IMG/VR virus record: IMGVR_UViG_3300013132_005541 | Span: 1 to 31,081 of that record | Origin: a virus | Length of the DNA stretch: 31,081 bases | Direction: 5' to 3' (one strand) | Shown here: positions 21,661 through 29,757 of the stretch, in pieces | Layout of the letters: each line of letters starts with the position of its first letter | Position numbering within the stretch: the stretch's first letter is position 1 | The notes under the pieces: model-generated | What the model was told of the DNA's origin: nothing | The model's input: only the letters and a program-made list of their open reading frames with translations | Databases searched by the model: none | Translations under genes and position numbers: made by a program

Positions 21661-21994
21661 CGTTTGCGAGATAAAATTTACTCGTCGGCGCCCTAAGCCC
21701 GGTAAACCTATGTTTAGGAGAATGCTTTGTACTAATGCACAATCACTTTTAAATAGCGTAGATGGGAGAGTTGCTTTAAATTTTAAGCCTGCAGTTCGAG
21801 GTACACGGTATAGTCCAGATCAAAAGAATCTTGTTATAGTGTGGGATATTTTTATGCAGGATTACCGGTGTGTGAATTGTGATAGCTGTGATTTAATTAC
21901 ATCCATTCCAGCTGGAGAATCGTTTTGGAAATATTTTAGAGAAAATTTAGCTAAAATGACCACATCGCAAAAAATTAGCTATATGGATTCTTAA
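21617..21994 (+). CDS. WYL_2/DUF2693-like SH3-barrel protein
   Basis: The 125-residue product fits a family common in marine T4-like phages (DUF2693/WYL_2, an Sm-like SH3 barrel): L-Q-N-N-V-C-E-I-K-F-T-R-R at 12-24, M-L-C-T-N-A-Q-S-L-L-N-S, L-V-I-V-W-D-I-F-M-Q-D-Y-R and F-W-K-Y-F-R-E-N-L with a final M-D-S. An ATG at 21575 in the same frame is possible, but family members begin just before the V-Q-N-N-V-C-like segment, so the ATG at 21617 is preferred; either overlaps the GroES-like gene. The role is unknown. A regulatory or nucleic-acid-binding task is the usual guess. Confidence 0.6.
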   Translation: MLVSITSLKSVLQNNVCEIKFTRRRPKPGKPMFRRMLCTNAQSLLNSVDGRVALNFKPAVRGTRYSPDQKNLVIVWDIFMQDYRCVNCDSCDLITSIPAGESFWKYFRENLAKMTTSQKISYMDS

Positions 21995-21995
21995 T

Positions 21996-22355
21996 ATGAA
22001 CGTAGAACGCTTAGAAAAAACAATTAATGAGTTTTTACAGCAGAAAATATCTTTTTCTGTAAACGGTAAATCTATCAAAACAGGTAAGTTAATTCTTTTT
22101 TGTATTAAAGATTTTTATCTCGTCTTTACTATTTTAGTTAACCATACAAAGAAAGTTTTTGAAGTACCCTACCCATACAGTTTTTTTGTATCAAATAAAA
22201 AAATTATTTTTGATTATTCCGTAAATTCTTTATGTAACGGGGAACATAAAATATTAGAGTATGCAAAGTTTCTTGTACCAAAAAAACCCAACAAATACTA
22301 TAACACACAGGCCGAAATTATTGTAGTTGATGAGTCATTTTTAATAAGTAAATAG
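21996..22355 (+). CDS. Unknown protein (119 residues)
   Basis: A 119-residue protein, not recognised. It starts with a charged helix (E-R-L-E-K-T-I-N-E-F-L) and continues with strands (K-I-S-F-S-V-N-G-K-S, K-L-I-L-F-C-I-K-D-F-Y-L-V-F). The start is 1 bp after the stop of the WYL_2-like gene and it is 3 bp before the bS21 gene, so it is in that operon. A beta-rich RNA- or DNA-binding domain is possible but unproven. Confidence 0.55.
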   Translation: MNVERLEKTINEFLQQKISFSVNGKSIKTGKLILFCIKDFYLVFTILVNHTKKVFEVPYPYSFFVSNKKIIFDYSVNSLCNGEHKILEYAKFLVPKKPNKYYNTQAEIIVVDESFLISK

Positions 22356-22358
22356 AGT

Positions 22359-22562
22359 ATGATAATTAACTGTGAGGTAGTATTGGATAAAAAGAAGTCT
22401 ACCAATAAGCTTTATTTTGATAAGAAATTACGCCAATTTACAAATGAGGTTAAGAGGTGTGGTATAATGGAAGAGGTCAGACTATTACGTTCTTATCTAA
22501 AACCATCGGCAAAAAGAAAGATATCACAAAAGCTAAGCTATAATAAGTGGAAGTATTATTGA
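22359..22562 (+). CDS. rpsU: Ribosomal protein bS21-like
   Basis: A 67-residue basic protein with the bS21 pattern: F-D-K-K-L-R-Q-F-T-N-E-V-K-R-C-G-I near residues 20-36, then E-E-V-R-L-L-R-S-Y-L-K-P-S-A-K-R-K. The bacterial protein is about 70 residues and sits at the mRNA exit site of the 30S subunit, where it affects start-site choice. Pelagiphage HTVC008M and other marine phages carry bS21 genes, which likely replace the host protein and favour phage messages. A short GAG lies just before the ATG. It ends the takeover operon, directly before the late virion genes. Confidence 0.8.
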   Translation: MIINCEVVLDKKKSTNKLYFDKKLRQFTNEVKRCGIMEEVRLLRSYLKPSAKRKISQKLSYNKWKYY

Positions 22563-22593
22563 TTAGTTGTTTAGGTATAACAACTAAATAATA
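22563..22593 (+). promoter_or_regulatory. Inverted repeat plus late-type box CTAAATA before gp15
   Basis: TTAGTTGTT (22563-22571) and AACAACTAA (22579-22587) form a perfect 9-bp stem around a 7-nt loop, starting on the base after the bS21 stop. The right arm runs into CTAAATA (22584-22590), a box like the late promoters of marine T4-like phages, 6 bp before the gp15 ATG. It may end the upstream message and start the late one. Confidence 0.45.
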
Positions 22594-22596
22594 GGT

Positions 22597-23427
22597 ATGA
22601 AATTACCTACACATTATTTTGAGATTAAAGATCTCTTAATACAGTTTCTTGCCGCATTTGATGATGTAGTAATTAAGAGGTATAATCGTAATAGAGTAGC
22701 TGAGGCAACACAGCAAGTTAGATATATTTACGCCCCTAAACAGAGAGTATTGCACGATTTAATTAACCCAGGTCAAAACTTATCACTACCAGTAGTTAGT
22801 ATTACAATTGGTAGTATATCTCGAGATAATAATCGTGTTTTTAATAAAAATGCTGGGTTTTTTGCACCAGGTACCCCGCTTGATAATGACCCTGGTATTG
22901 CAACGTTTTTTTATAAAGCCCCTGTCCCTATTAACATAGAGGTAAAAATGAGTATTATTGCTAGGTATCAATCTGATATGGATCAGATCTTAAGTAATTT
23001 TGTACCCTTTAATAACCCTTATATTATATTAAGCTGGACTGTACCCAAAGAATTTAATCTACCCTATACACAAGAAATAAGAAGTGAGGTTTTGTGGAAC
23101 GGCAATATATCATTAAATTACCCCACCGATATTAACGGTAATCAGAAAGCACAAATAATTGCCGAAACAGGATTTACAATTAAAGGGTGGATGTTTCCCG
23201 ATCCGCAAGCCCCAGTTAAAAATATTTTTAAGATAGATACCAATTTGACATCAGTGAGTACTGGTACATCACTTGATTATGGTAGCTATACCTTTCTTAG
23301 ATCACAAGTTGTTTCAACTTCAGATGAATCTCTCTCTGCATATGGCAATACTGAGCATGTTACTGTTTCTGGGCGGCCGACAATTTCTGAAGTCAGGCTC
23401 TACACACCTCTTGGACCGTCGTTATGA
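22597..23427 (+). CDS. 15: T4 gp15-like tail-sheath stabiliser (tail completion) protein
   Basis: A 276-residue homologue of T4 gp15, the ring that caps the tail tube and holds the sheath before joining to the head neck. Matching segments are F-Y-K-A-P-V-P-I-N-I-E-V-K-M near 105-118, I-I-A-R-Y-Q-S-D-M-D-Q-I at 120-131 (T4 has T-R-Y-E-D-D-M), L-P-Y at 155-157 and the end of the fold I-K-G-W-M-F-P-D at 195-202. The length fits T4's 272. The next gene overlaps by 4 bp. Confidence 0.8.
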   Translation: MKLPTHYFEIKDLLIQFLAAFDDVVIKRYNRNRVAEATQQVRYIYAPKQRVLHDLINPGQNLSLPVVSITIGSISRDNNRVFNKNAGFFAPGTPLDNDPGIATFFYKAPVPINIEVKMSIIARYQSDMDQILSNFVPFNNPYIILSWTVPKEFNLPYTQEIRSEVLWNGNISLNYPTDINGNQKAQIIAETGFTIKGWMFPDPQAPVKNIFKIDTNLTSVSTGTSLDYGSYTFLRSQVVSTSDESLSAYGNTEHVTVSGRPTISEVRLYTPLGPSL

Positions 23428-23771
23428 GCAATATTACAATTAAGGTTGGTACATCTGGAAAAGAAATATACCTTTATGGTGATATGTTTAGTTTTAAAAC
23501 TGATGTTGGGTTATATCTCAGTTCAAATAAGTTTGATGGGAAACAAAAATATTATGATTTTTATAGTAAGGTAAAAAGCACTAGCGCTGCAAATCCTCCT
23601 TTTAGCGGTTACCCAGTCTATAACTATAGAGCTTATACTAATAATACCTTATCATTTAAATTACCTGCTTTCTTCGAACCACAAACCTTAGATATTATTT
23701 TTGCAAATGATGCTGGATATAGACTTGCCTCAGATGCAAAAAGATTTGGGTTTATAGAAATTATTAGTTGA
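23424..23771 (+). CDS. Small virion protein, Ig-like fold suspected
   Basis: A 115-residue protein rich in Tyr, Phe and Ser. The end L-D-I-I-F-A-N-D-A-G-Y-R-L-A-S-D resembles the last strands of IPT/TIG-like Ig modules (D-I-x-V-x-N-x-A-G-Y), common in phage structural proteins. It overlaps gp15 by 4 bp (ATGA type), pointing to a neck or tail part. The exact role is unknown. Confidence 0.5.
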   Translation: MSNITIKVGTSGKEIYLYGDMFSFKTDVGLYLSSNKFDGKQKYYDFYSKVKSTSAANPPFSGYPVYNYRAYTNNTLSFKLPAFFEPQTLDIIFANDAGYRLASDAKRFGFIEIIS

Positions 23772-23799
23772 AAACTTATTTTTCTATATAAGTACAAAT

Positions 23800-23991
23800 A
23801 TGAGCGATAATACACCAAATTTGACACCGCGGGAAAAGGAGTTAGTTGAGGCGAAGGGAAAGATTGAGGCCCTTCTCGCTGAATACAAGGCTGCTTTAGT
23901 ACCAGTAACGCTAATTAGCGGTACCAGGGTTCTCAGTCGCGTAGATGTTGTTCCGACTGAAGCAGTTGAAAAAGATTCTGCTAATTCCTAA
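23800..23991 (+). CDS. Small charged helical protein, unknown
   Basis: A 63-residue protein with a charged helix at 7-33 (P-R-E-K-E-L-V-E-A-K-G-K-I-E-A-L-L-A-E-Y), then a strand-like part. The helix could form a short coiled coil. It lies between two structural genes and probably belongs to the late unit. An imperfect ACTTAT/ATAAGT hairpin (23775-23794) precedes it. Confidence 0.45.
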   Translation: MSDNTPNLTPREKELVEAKGKIEALLAEYKAALVPVTLISGTRVLSRVDVVPTEAVEKDSANS

Positions 23992-23999
23992 TAAAAGAA

Positions 24000-24044
24000 T
24001 TATTTAGTTTAATAGACTCTTTTAAGGGGTTTAAAACTAAATAA
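24000..24044 (+). promoter_or_regulatory. Inverted repeat with late-type box CTAAATA before the beta-helix gene
   Basis: TTATTTAGTTT (24000-24010) and AAACTAAATAA (24034-24044) are perfect 11-bp complements around a 23-nt loop. The right arm contains CTAAATA (24037-24043), followed by ATA and the ATG at 24049. The AACTAAATAATA 12-mer is identical to that before gp15, so these are probably two copies of one type of late promoter. Confidence 0.45.
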
Positions 24045-24048
24045 TACT

Positions 24049-25542
24049 ATGCCGTATCGTTCGTTTGCAGATTTTTCTCGTACTCTACCTCTACCTTCAG
24101 ATTATCTAGTAGGTTATAGACCAAATCTGGGGGAATTTCAGGTTGATTTTTACGCAATTTCAAATTTGCTTAGCGGCGGTCTTTGGAGCACACCTAATGT
24201 TCTTTATGTAACTGTTAGTGGATCAGATACCAATGTTGGTACAGCAGAAAACTATCCCTTTAAAACTATTAAAAAAGCTTGTCAATATGCTGCATCTAAT
24301 CCAGGTACACAGTATACTATTTTTGTAAAAACTGGTGCTTACTATGAAAAAAATCCTGTCTATGTACCTCAACGTACATCAATTATTGGAGATAATTTAA
24401 GAAGAACAAGCGTATACCCACAAAACTCTGCATACGATTTGTTTTGGGTAACAAATGCAGATTATATTTGGGGATTTACCTTTAGAGGTCATAAAAGACC
24501 AGCAGCTGCTATTGCCTTTCCGCATCTTGATTCTTCTCTACCAGACTATCAGGTCGCATTTAATACCCCTGGGTATGTAGTTTCACCACCAACCGGTAAC
24601 AAATTTTTACCTGGCCATCCTCTTTATATTTTTACTAGCCCATATATTCAGGGTTGCAGCTCTATAACACAGTCAACAGCCCCGGGAGCTGATGATGCTG
24701 GTGCAGGTATGAGAATTGATGGTAAATTGGTAGGTGGGTATATACGTAGTATGGTCTTAGATTCATATACCCAATTTAATGAAGGAGGTGATGGTATTAT
24801 TATTCTTAATAACGGTTATGCACAGCTAGTTAGTATATTCACCATTGGTGGTACAACAGCAGTAATGGTTAGTGCAGGGGGGCAGTGTGATATTAATACA
24901 TCTAACGCTTCATTTGGTTTGTCTGGATTAGTAGCGTTTGGTAAATCCAATACACCTATGTTAACCGGAACATTGGTAAGAGATATTTCTGCAAATACAC
25001 CTAATTCTAATAAATTTTTAGTTGGAAGTGTAACCCCTAATGATTTAGCAAGATTTCCTGGTGAATTAATGGTTTTTGATTGTGAAGCAGACCCAACAAC
25101 TACACTTTTTACAATAGTATCTACACTTAGCGTTGGTGGTAATGGGTATGAAGAATATACGTATGAACTAACAACAGAAGATGCTGCACAAAATTATATT
25201 TCAGCCGGGCCAGTATTTGAACCAGAAGGGCTTTATAATGGAAATTATGTAAGATTGTATTTTAGAAGTCAAATATTGGCTAGTGCTTATACAATGGAAT
25301 ATGTAGGCGCTGGTTCTACTCTGGCTACAGCGCTACCCGTACTTGGTGGTTTTGCAAAACCAGAGAATGAAGTTAGAGCAGTTGACGGGGCAAGAATATT
25401 TGTAACACTAACTAATGAAAAGGGCGACTTTAAAGTTGGGTCTGATTTCACAATTAGACAAGCCACCGGGACTATTGAAGGGAGAACATTTAACAGGTCA
25501 ATATTTTCATTGATAACTCCATTTGTATTATCTTTGGAATAA
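24049..25542 (+). CDS. Virion protein with right-handed beta-helix (pectin-lyase-like) fold
   Basis: A 497-residue structural protein. L-Y-V-T-V-S-G-S-D-T-N-V-G-T near residue 52 followed by P-F-K-T-I-K-K-A-C-Q-Y-A is the typical entry to the beta-helix of marine T4-like baseplate or fibre proteins (DUF1565-like), and Y-T-I-F-V-K-T-G, T-S-I-I-G-D-N and repeated G-F-T-F-R-G-like rungs follow. The C-terminus (G-S-D-F-T-I-R-Q-A-T-G-T-I-E) fits the same family. Such proteins bind or cleave glycans at the host surface, but no catalytic residues were identified here, so a structural role is the safer reading. Confidence 0.7.
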   Translation: MPYRSFADFSRTLPLPSDYLVGYRPNLGEFQVDFYAISNLLSGGLWSTPNVLYVTVSGSDTNVGTAENYPFKTIKKACQYAASNPGTQYTIFVKTGAYYEKNPVYVPQRTSIIGDNLRRTSVYPQNSAYDLFWVTNADYIWGFTFRGHKRPAAAIAFPHLDSSLPDYQVAFNTPGYVVSPPTGNKFLPGHPLYIFTSPYIQGCSSITQSTAPGADDAGAGMRIDGKLVGGYIRSMVLDSYTQFNEGGDGIIILNNGYAQLVSIFTIGGTTAVMVSAGGQCDINTSNASFGLSGLVAFGKSNTPMLTGTLVRDISANTPNSNKFLVGSVTPNDLARFPGELMVFDCEADPTTTLFTIVSTLSVGGNGYEEYTYELTTEDAAQNYISAGPVFEPEGLYNGNYVRLYFRSQILASAYTMEYVGAGSTLATALPVLGGFAKPENEVRAVDGARIFVTLTNEKGDFKVGSDFTIRQATGTIEGRTFNRSIFSLITPFVLSLE

Positions 25543-25551
25543 ATAAAATAT

Positions 25552-25905
25552 ATGGCTCAGATACCCTTAAATAAATTTGTCAGAAAATTCAGGCTATTAT
25601 CTGACTTTGAAGCCGGGCAAGAGCCATTCTATATATGTCCGTCTCAACGTGCTACAATTGTTTTAACAGTACAAGCAGCAAATATATCGGATTCAACAGC
25701 TACTATTTCCGTAGGTATATCGAGTGCAGAAGATAAGACATTGTACTACTTAGTTTCTGGATTTCCTGTACCAAAAAACGATTCGGCAAATGTTGCTCTT
25801 GGAAAGGTTTTAATTGTTGCAGGTGATGCTATTGTCGCGTATACCGATACTGCAAGCGCTGTTCAAGCATCATTTGCACTACTAGAAGCATTTAATGAGA
25901 ACTAA
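25552..25905 (+). CDS. Small virion structural protein
   Basis: A 117-residue strand-rich protein of a type found next to fibre genes in marine T4-like phages: M-A-Q-I-P-L-N-K-F at the start, R-A-T-I-V-L-T-V-Q-A-A-N near 34-45, Y-Y-L-V-S-G-F-P-V-P and G-K-V-L-I-V-A-G-D-A-I-V-A-Y. Probably a beta-sandwich decoration or adaptor for the fibre encoded just after it; the two genes share one base. No exact function known. Confidence 0.55.
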   Translation: MAQIPLNKFVRKFRLLSDFEAGQEPFYICPSQRATIVLTVQAANISDSTATISVGISSAEDKTLYYLVSGFPVPKNDSANVALGKVLIVAGDAIVAYTDTASAVQASFALLEAFNEN

Positions 25906-28613
25906 TGAACACACCGTTTTTAATAAGTGGCAAGGAACGTCCAACATCGCCAACTAATCCAAACCCTACTAGATATCAATTTCTTTCTTTAAGAGACGCA
26001 GAACCAAATCTTGCTGCACCAACCCTATTAACCGGGCCTGTTTCCGAAACATATTTGCTTGTCTCTACGATTTCCGGTGTTCGAGGGTGGGGATCTTCTT
26101 TTAATTATGATTCATCGTTTACTACGTTACAAGTAAATAGTGGTTTTTGGGTCTCTACATATGTAACTGTTCAAGGGGCAAGCGGTAATTGGGAATCTAC
26201 ATATAATACCGTATTTGCTAATAGCGGTACTTGGTTAACAGAAGCTTCTGCAAATGCGCTATACTTTAAACTTTCTGGAGGAACTATTTTTGGTGATGCT
26301 CGGGTAGAAGGTGATTTAGTGGTTGTTGGTGTTCTTTCTGCATTAGGCGGTATAGCCACAACTGATACTCGAGTAGTAGAAACTACAGCATTAAGAATTG
26401 TTAATACTGGTGTAGGCCCTGCACTTTATGTTGAGCAGGCTGGATTTGATGATATTACACAATTTGTAGATACAGAGGGCGGTATTGCACTTCATATTGG
26501 TAACATAGCCCCCCTTGTACCAGGCATGAATACTGGTGTAATTGGAATTAGAACTGAATTTCCTAACGAAACATTAACTGTAAAAGGTACCATTAGTGCG
26601 AGTGATCATATCTACACTACAGGTCAGTATTATAGTGCCGGTGTAAATCTAGATGATATTATCTACAATGCTGTTCCTGGTATTTTAAGATCTACCTATT
26701 CTACGGTTAGCTCTAACAGTGCAAAGTGGGAGTCTGTATACAATTCTTGGTTTAGTACAAGTGCAAGATATACAACGGTCGATTATCTTTCCACAAGAGA
26801 ATTAATTTTATCCGCTGCTACTGTTCGCGGTGACGTAAGAATATTTGGTAATTTATTCGCATCGGGCAGTTCTTTTCTTTCTAATACAATTATTACTACA
26901 ACTAGCGCATTAAGCGTTGTAAATGATGATAAAGGACCAGCTCTTTATGTAAAACAAGGCGGTGCTGGAGCAGTTATTGCAGAATTTTATGATTCTGAAT
27001 TAACAAGAGCGCCTGTATTACACCTAGGAAACGCAGCTAATCCAGATTTATTTGAACCCCCTGGCATTGTTGGTATTCGCACATCAAACCCTAACAAAAC
27101 CTTTACTGTTGTAGGTGAAATTAGCTCTACAGGGTTATATAACGAAGTAAGATTATTTGGTGAAAGAAATAATCTTATTGCCGGGCAAAACATGCCTGTT
27201 CTTGGTCAGTTAGGTGGTCTTAATAATGTTTTTGTTGGAAGCGAAATAGGAAACTTTATTGGATTTGCAAGCAACAACGTACTCCTAGGGTTTCAAGCCG
27301 GCAGACTTATTTTTGATGGTAATGAAAATGTTTTTATTGGATCAGAAGCAGGTAGATCAGCAACCAACGTATCAAAAAATATATTCATCGGTAGACAATC
27401 CGGTATGCTACAAAACAATGGTGTTGGAAATGTATTTATTGGTGAAGGTGCTGGTAAAAATAATACTTCAGGTTCATACAATGTAACTATTGGGAGTCAA
27501 ACCGGTGCAGGGTTACAAGGAGGTTCATATAATATTCAAATTGGCCCTAACACCCAGACAGTATCTGAAGTAAGCAGACAAAATACTCTTGTTATTGGTA
27601 GAGAGGCCAGAGCTACACAAGACGATCAGTTTGTAATAGGTTCACCAGTTTACAGGTATAACACTAGTAGGGTACATGCTGACTTAAATGTATACGGTAC
27701 ATTAAGTGCAACTAATACCCAGGTTGCTGGTTTTACAGCATATAATACAAGTAATTTTAAGAGTGATGTTTCTTTTAATAAGAATGTAGTTGTAGAAGGG
27801 ACGTTATTGGCGTTTAATATTAATGGATCAGTTTCTGGTACAAGTACAGGATCTGTTAATATTAGCGGTATGCTTACTGTTTCAAACGGAATTTCAACCA
27901 ATTCAATTTCTGCCCGTGATATAGTAGGTTATTATTCTGTATTACCTTATCAATCGTTTTCTGCTAATGGAATACAAACTGATTTTATTCTTTTAAGTGC
28001 AGCAAAATCTGTTAATGATATAATGGTGTTTATCTCTGGTGTATATCAAAGCAAGGATTTCTTTACCCTACCTACACAAAATACATTAAGAATGTCAACA
28101 CCTCCTCCTGCAGGAACCACCTTAGAAGTAACATATCAAAAACCTTCTGAAATACCTTGGACAAATGTACCGCTACCTGGAATAGGGGGTGTACAAACAT
28201 CAATGATTGCCAACCGTGCAGTAGATCAAAGTAAGATTAATTTTGACGCGGTACAAACTGAGCACGTTTTAGATAGAAACATTACCCACATTAAGCTAAG
28301 CAATGGTGCACCGTTATGGGATACTAGCAACAACCTCACCGTCTCTGGTAATTTAATAATGACCGATGGTAATGTTGACGCAAGAAATATTATACCAAGA
28401 ACAACTAATGCTTTTGATTTAGGTACTACTTCATTTCGTTGGAGAAATATTTATACCCAAGATTTACATCTATCTAATTCTATTGGTGATTACACCGTTA
28501 TTGAAGGGGAAGATAATCTTTACCTTGTAAATAATAAGAAAAACAAAACCTATAAATTTGCACTAATTGAGGTAGATCCTAAGGAAGTCCCGCCAAGATC
28601 TAATATTTCTTAA
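25905..28613 (+). CDS. Long tail-fibre-like protein (902 residues)
   Basis: A large trimeric-fibre-like protein. The N-terminal part has repeats with S-T-Y-N-T-V and S-G-x-W-x-S (about 70-105). Two homologous modules near residues 145-240 and 313-410 each contain G-P-A-L-Y-V, a following H-I/L-G-N, and V-G-I-R-T. A solenoid near 440-570 repeats N-V-F-I-G-x-x-A-G. A beta domain near 685-745 has a D-I-M-V-F-I-S-G-V-Y-Q segment common in phage fibres, and the C-terminus has G-D-Y-T-V-I-E-G-E-D-N-L-Y-L-V. No S74 or lectin domain seen. Likely attached to the baseplate; adhesion is inferred. Confidence 0.75.
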   Translation: MNTPFLISGKERPTSPTNPNPTRYQFLSLRDAEPNLAAPTLLTGPVSETYLLVSTISGVRGWGSSFNYDSSFTTLQVNSGFWVSTYVTVQGASGNWESTYNTVFANSGTWLTEASANALYFKLSGGTIFGDARVEGDLVVVGVLSALGGIATTDTRVVETTALRIVNTGVGPALYVEQAGFDDITQFVDTEGGIALHIGNIAPLVPGMNTGVIGIRTEFPNETLTVKGTISASDHIYTTGQYYSAGVNLDDIIYNAVPGILRSTYSTVSSNSAKWESVYNSWFSTSARYTTVDYLSTRELILSAATVRGDVRIFGNLFASGSSFLSNTIITTTSALSVVNDDKGPALYVKQGGAGAVIAEFYDSELTRAPVLHLGNAANPDLFEPPGIVGIRTSNPNKTFTVVGEISSTGLYNEVRLFGERNNLIAGQNMPVLGQLGGLNNVFVGSEIGNFIGFASNNVLLGFQAGRLIFDGNENVFIGSEAGRSATNVSKNIFIGRQSGMLQNNGVGNVFIGEGAGKNNTSGSYNVTIGSQTGAGLQGGSYNIQIGPNTQTVSEVSRQNTLVIGREARATQDDQFVIGSPVYRYNTSRVHADLNVYGTLSATNTQVAGFTAYNTSNFKSDVSFNKNVVVEGTLLAFNINGSVSGTSTGSVNISGMLTVSNGISTNSISARDIVGYYSVLPYQSFSANGIQTDFILLSAAKSVNDIMVFISGVYQSKDFFTLPTQNTLRMSTPPPAGTTLEVTYQKPSEIPWTNVPLPGIGGVQTSMIANRAVDQSKINFDAVQTEHVLDRNITHIKLSNGAPLWDTSNNLTVSGNLIMTDGNVDARNIIPRTTNAFDLGTTSFRWRNIYTQDLHLSNSIGDYTVIEGEDNLYLVNNKKNKTYKFALIEVDPKEVPPRSNIS

Positions 28614-28614
28614 T

Positions 28615-29169
28615 ATGGCTGTTATCTTTGGAAATGACGCCAGCGTAAGAGGTGGAAGCTCTTTTAGTGTTTTTAATTCTTCTAATACAAAGATATTTGA
28701 GCAATTAGTCTCTTCAAACAATGGTGTGGTATTCGAAGGGGAAAGACCTGGGTTTATTGCCGGGGTAACGAGTGATCCCGGTTGGTTATCCTATGGAAGT
28801 GGTAGTTGGCATAAAATTACCAGTTATAATAATGTAGCGATAAACAAGGGAAACCATTATAGTACTGCTAATACAAGATTTACTGCCCCTTTTGCTGGTC
28901 CTTATTTTTTTATGCATTCGGTATATTTTTATGTTAGCGATTACGTTCACCCTCAGTTTGCTGTAAACGGTGGGTTAAGTACTAGGAGATATTCCACCCC
29001 TCACAAAATTAGACAACACGGAATGGTGGGTAATCGCGAACATGATATGCAAATTGAAGAGGTAATACAACTTGAACAAGGAGATATAGTTGAGGTTTAC
29101 TTTTATACATCCGGCACAGGTTATATATACCCGCAGCATGGAATTTTTGCAGGAGTATTTGTAAGATGA
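28615..29169 (+). CDS. C1q-like virion protein, copy 1
   Basis: A 184-residue protein whose C-terminal 130 residues have a C1q/TNF-like jelly-roll pattern: N-T-R-F-T-A-P-F-A-G-P-Y-F-F near residues 86-99, H-P-Q-F-A-V-N-G around 110, a Y-S-T-P-H-K-I-R segment, and L-E-Q-G-D-I-V-E-V-Y-F-Y before the last F-A-G-V-F-V-R. Such trimers form tips of adhesins. The N-terminal 50 residues may anchor it to the virion. It is the first of three tandem relatives. Confidence 0.65.
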   Translation: MAVIFGNDASVRGGSSFSVFNSSNTKIFEQLVSSNNGVVFEGERPGFIAGVTSDPGWLSYGSGSWHKITSYNNVAINKGNHYSTANTRFTAPFAGPYFFMHSVYFYVSDYVHPQFAVNGGLSTRRYSTPHKIRQHGMVGNREHDMQIEEVIQLEQGDIVEVYFYTSGTGYIYPQHGIFAGVFVR

Positions 29170-29756
29170 TTAATATAGGGACATCAAGCTCAAATATTGA
29201 AATTAGTTCACCCAGCTCTAATTTACTGGCAGTTGACAGTACAGGTAATAGAGTTTTTGAACAAACTAGTACTGGATCGGTTTTAGCACCAAAAACTGCT
29301 GCGGGAAATCTTACAACACCTTTATTTAAAGTTGGCATGCCTGGTAGTAGTTGGCAAAATTACACTCAATACCCTGTGGGTTTTACTTTTACAGGTGGAA
29401 GTGGTTATATGAATGTAAATAGTTGCTACAACACCTCAACATCAAGATTTACAGCTGTTTTAGAAGGGTTTTATCTCTTTAAACAACATGGATATATGTA
29501 CGGTAATAATGGTACGACTAGTTGGTATCTACATCCAGATTTCTTTATCAACGGTTCAAGAGGCGGAAGGAGGGTTAGTACACCCCACAGAATGCGCTTA
29601 TATGGATTATACGCAAATAATGCTCAAGATACAGATGCCTGCGAGATATTGTATCTTTATCCAGGAGATTATGTAGAGGTTGGATGGAGTACATCTGGAA
29701 CCCTACAGACCCATTCTTCATACAACGATTTTTCTGGAGTATACATAGGAATATAA
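29166..29756 (+). CDS. C1q-like virion protein, copy 2
   Basis: A 196-residue relative of copies 1 and 3: T-S-R-F-T-A-V-L-E-G-F-Y-L-F-K near 96-110, H-P-D-F-F-I-N-G-S, V-S-T-P-H-R-M-R, and L-Y-P-G-D-Y-V-E-V-G-W before the end F-S-G-V-Y-I-G. It differs most in the Y-M-Y-G-N-N-G-T-T-S loop, which may set target specificity. The ATG overlaps the stop of copy 1 by 4 bp. Confidence 0.65.
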   Translation: MINIGTSSSNIEISSPSSNLLAVDSTGNRVFEQTSTGSVLAPKTAAGNLTTPLFKVGMPGSSWQNYTQYPVGFTFTGGSGYMNVNSCYNTSTSRFTAVLEGFYLFKQHGYMYGNNGTTSWYLHPDFFINGSRGGRRVSTPHRMRLYGLYANNAQDTDACEILYLYPGDYVEVGWSTSGTLQTHSSYNDFSGVYIGI

Positions 29757-29757
29757 C

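Noticed and set aside
26171-27901. Several minus-strand frames inside the 902-residue fibre gene
   Set aside because: They mirror the low-complexity repeats of the fibre gene, have Pro-rich improbable sequences and no start context.
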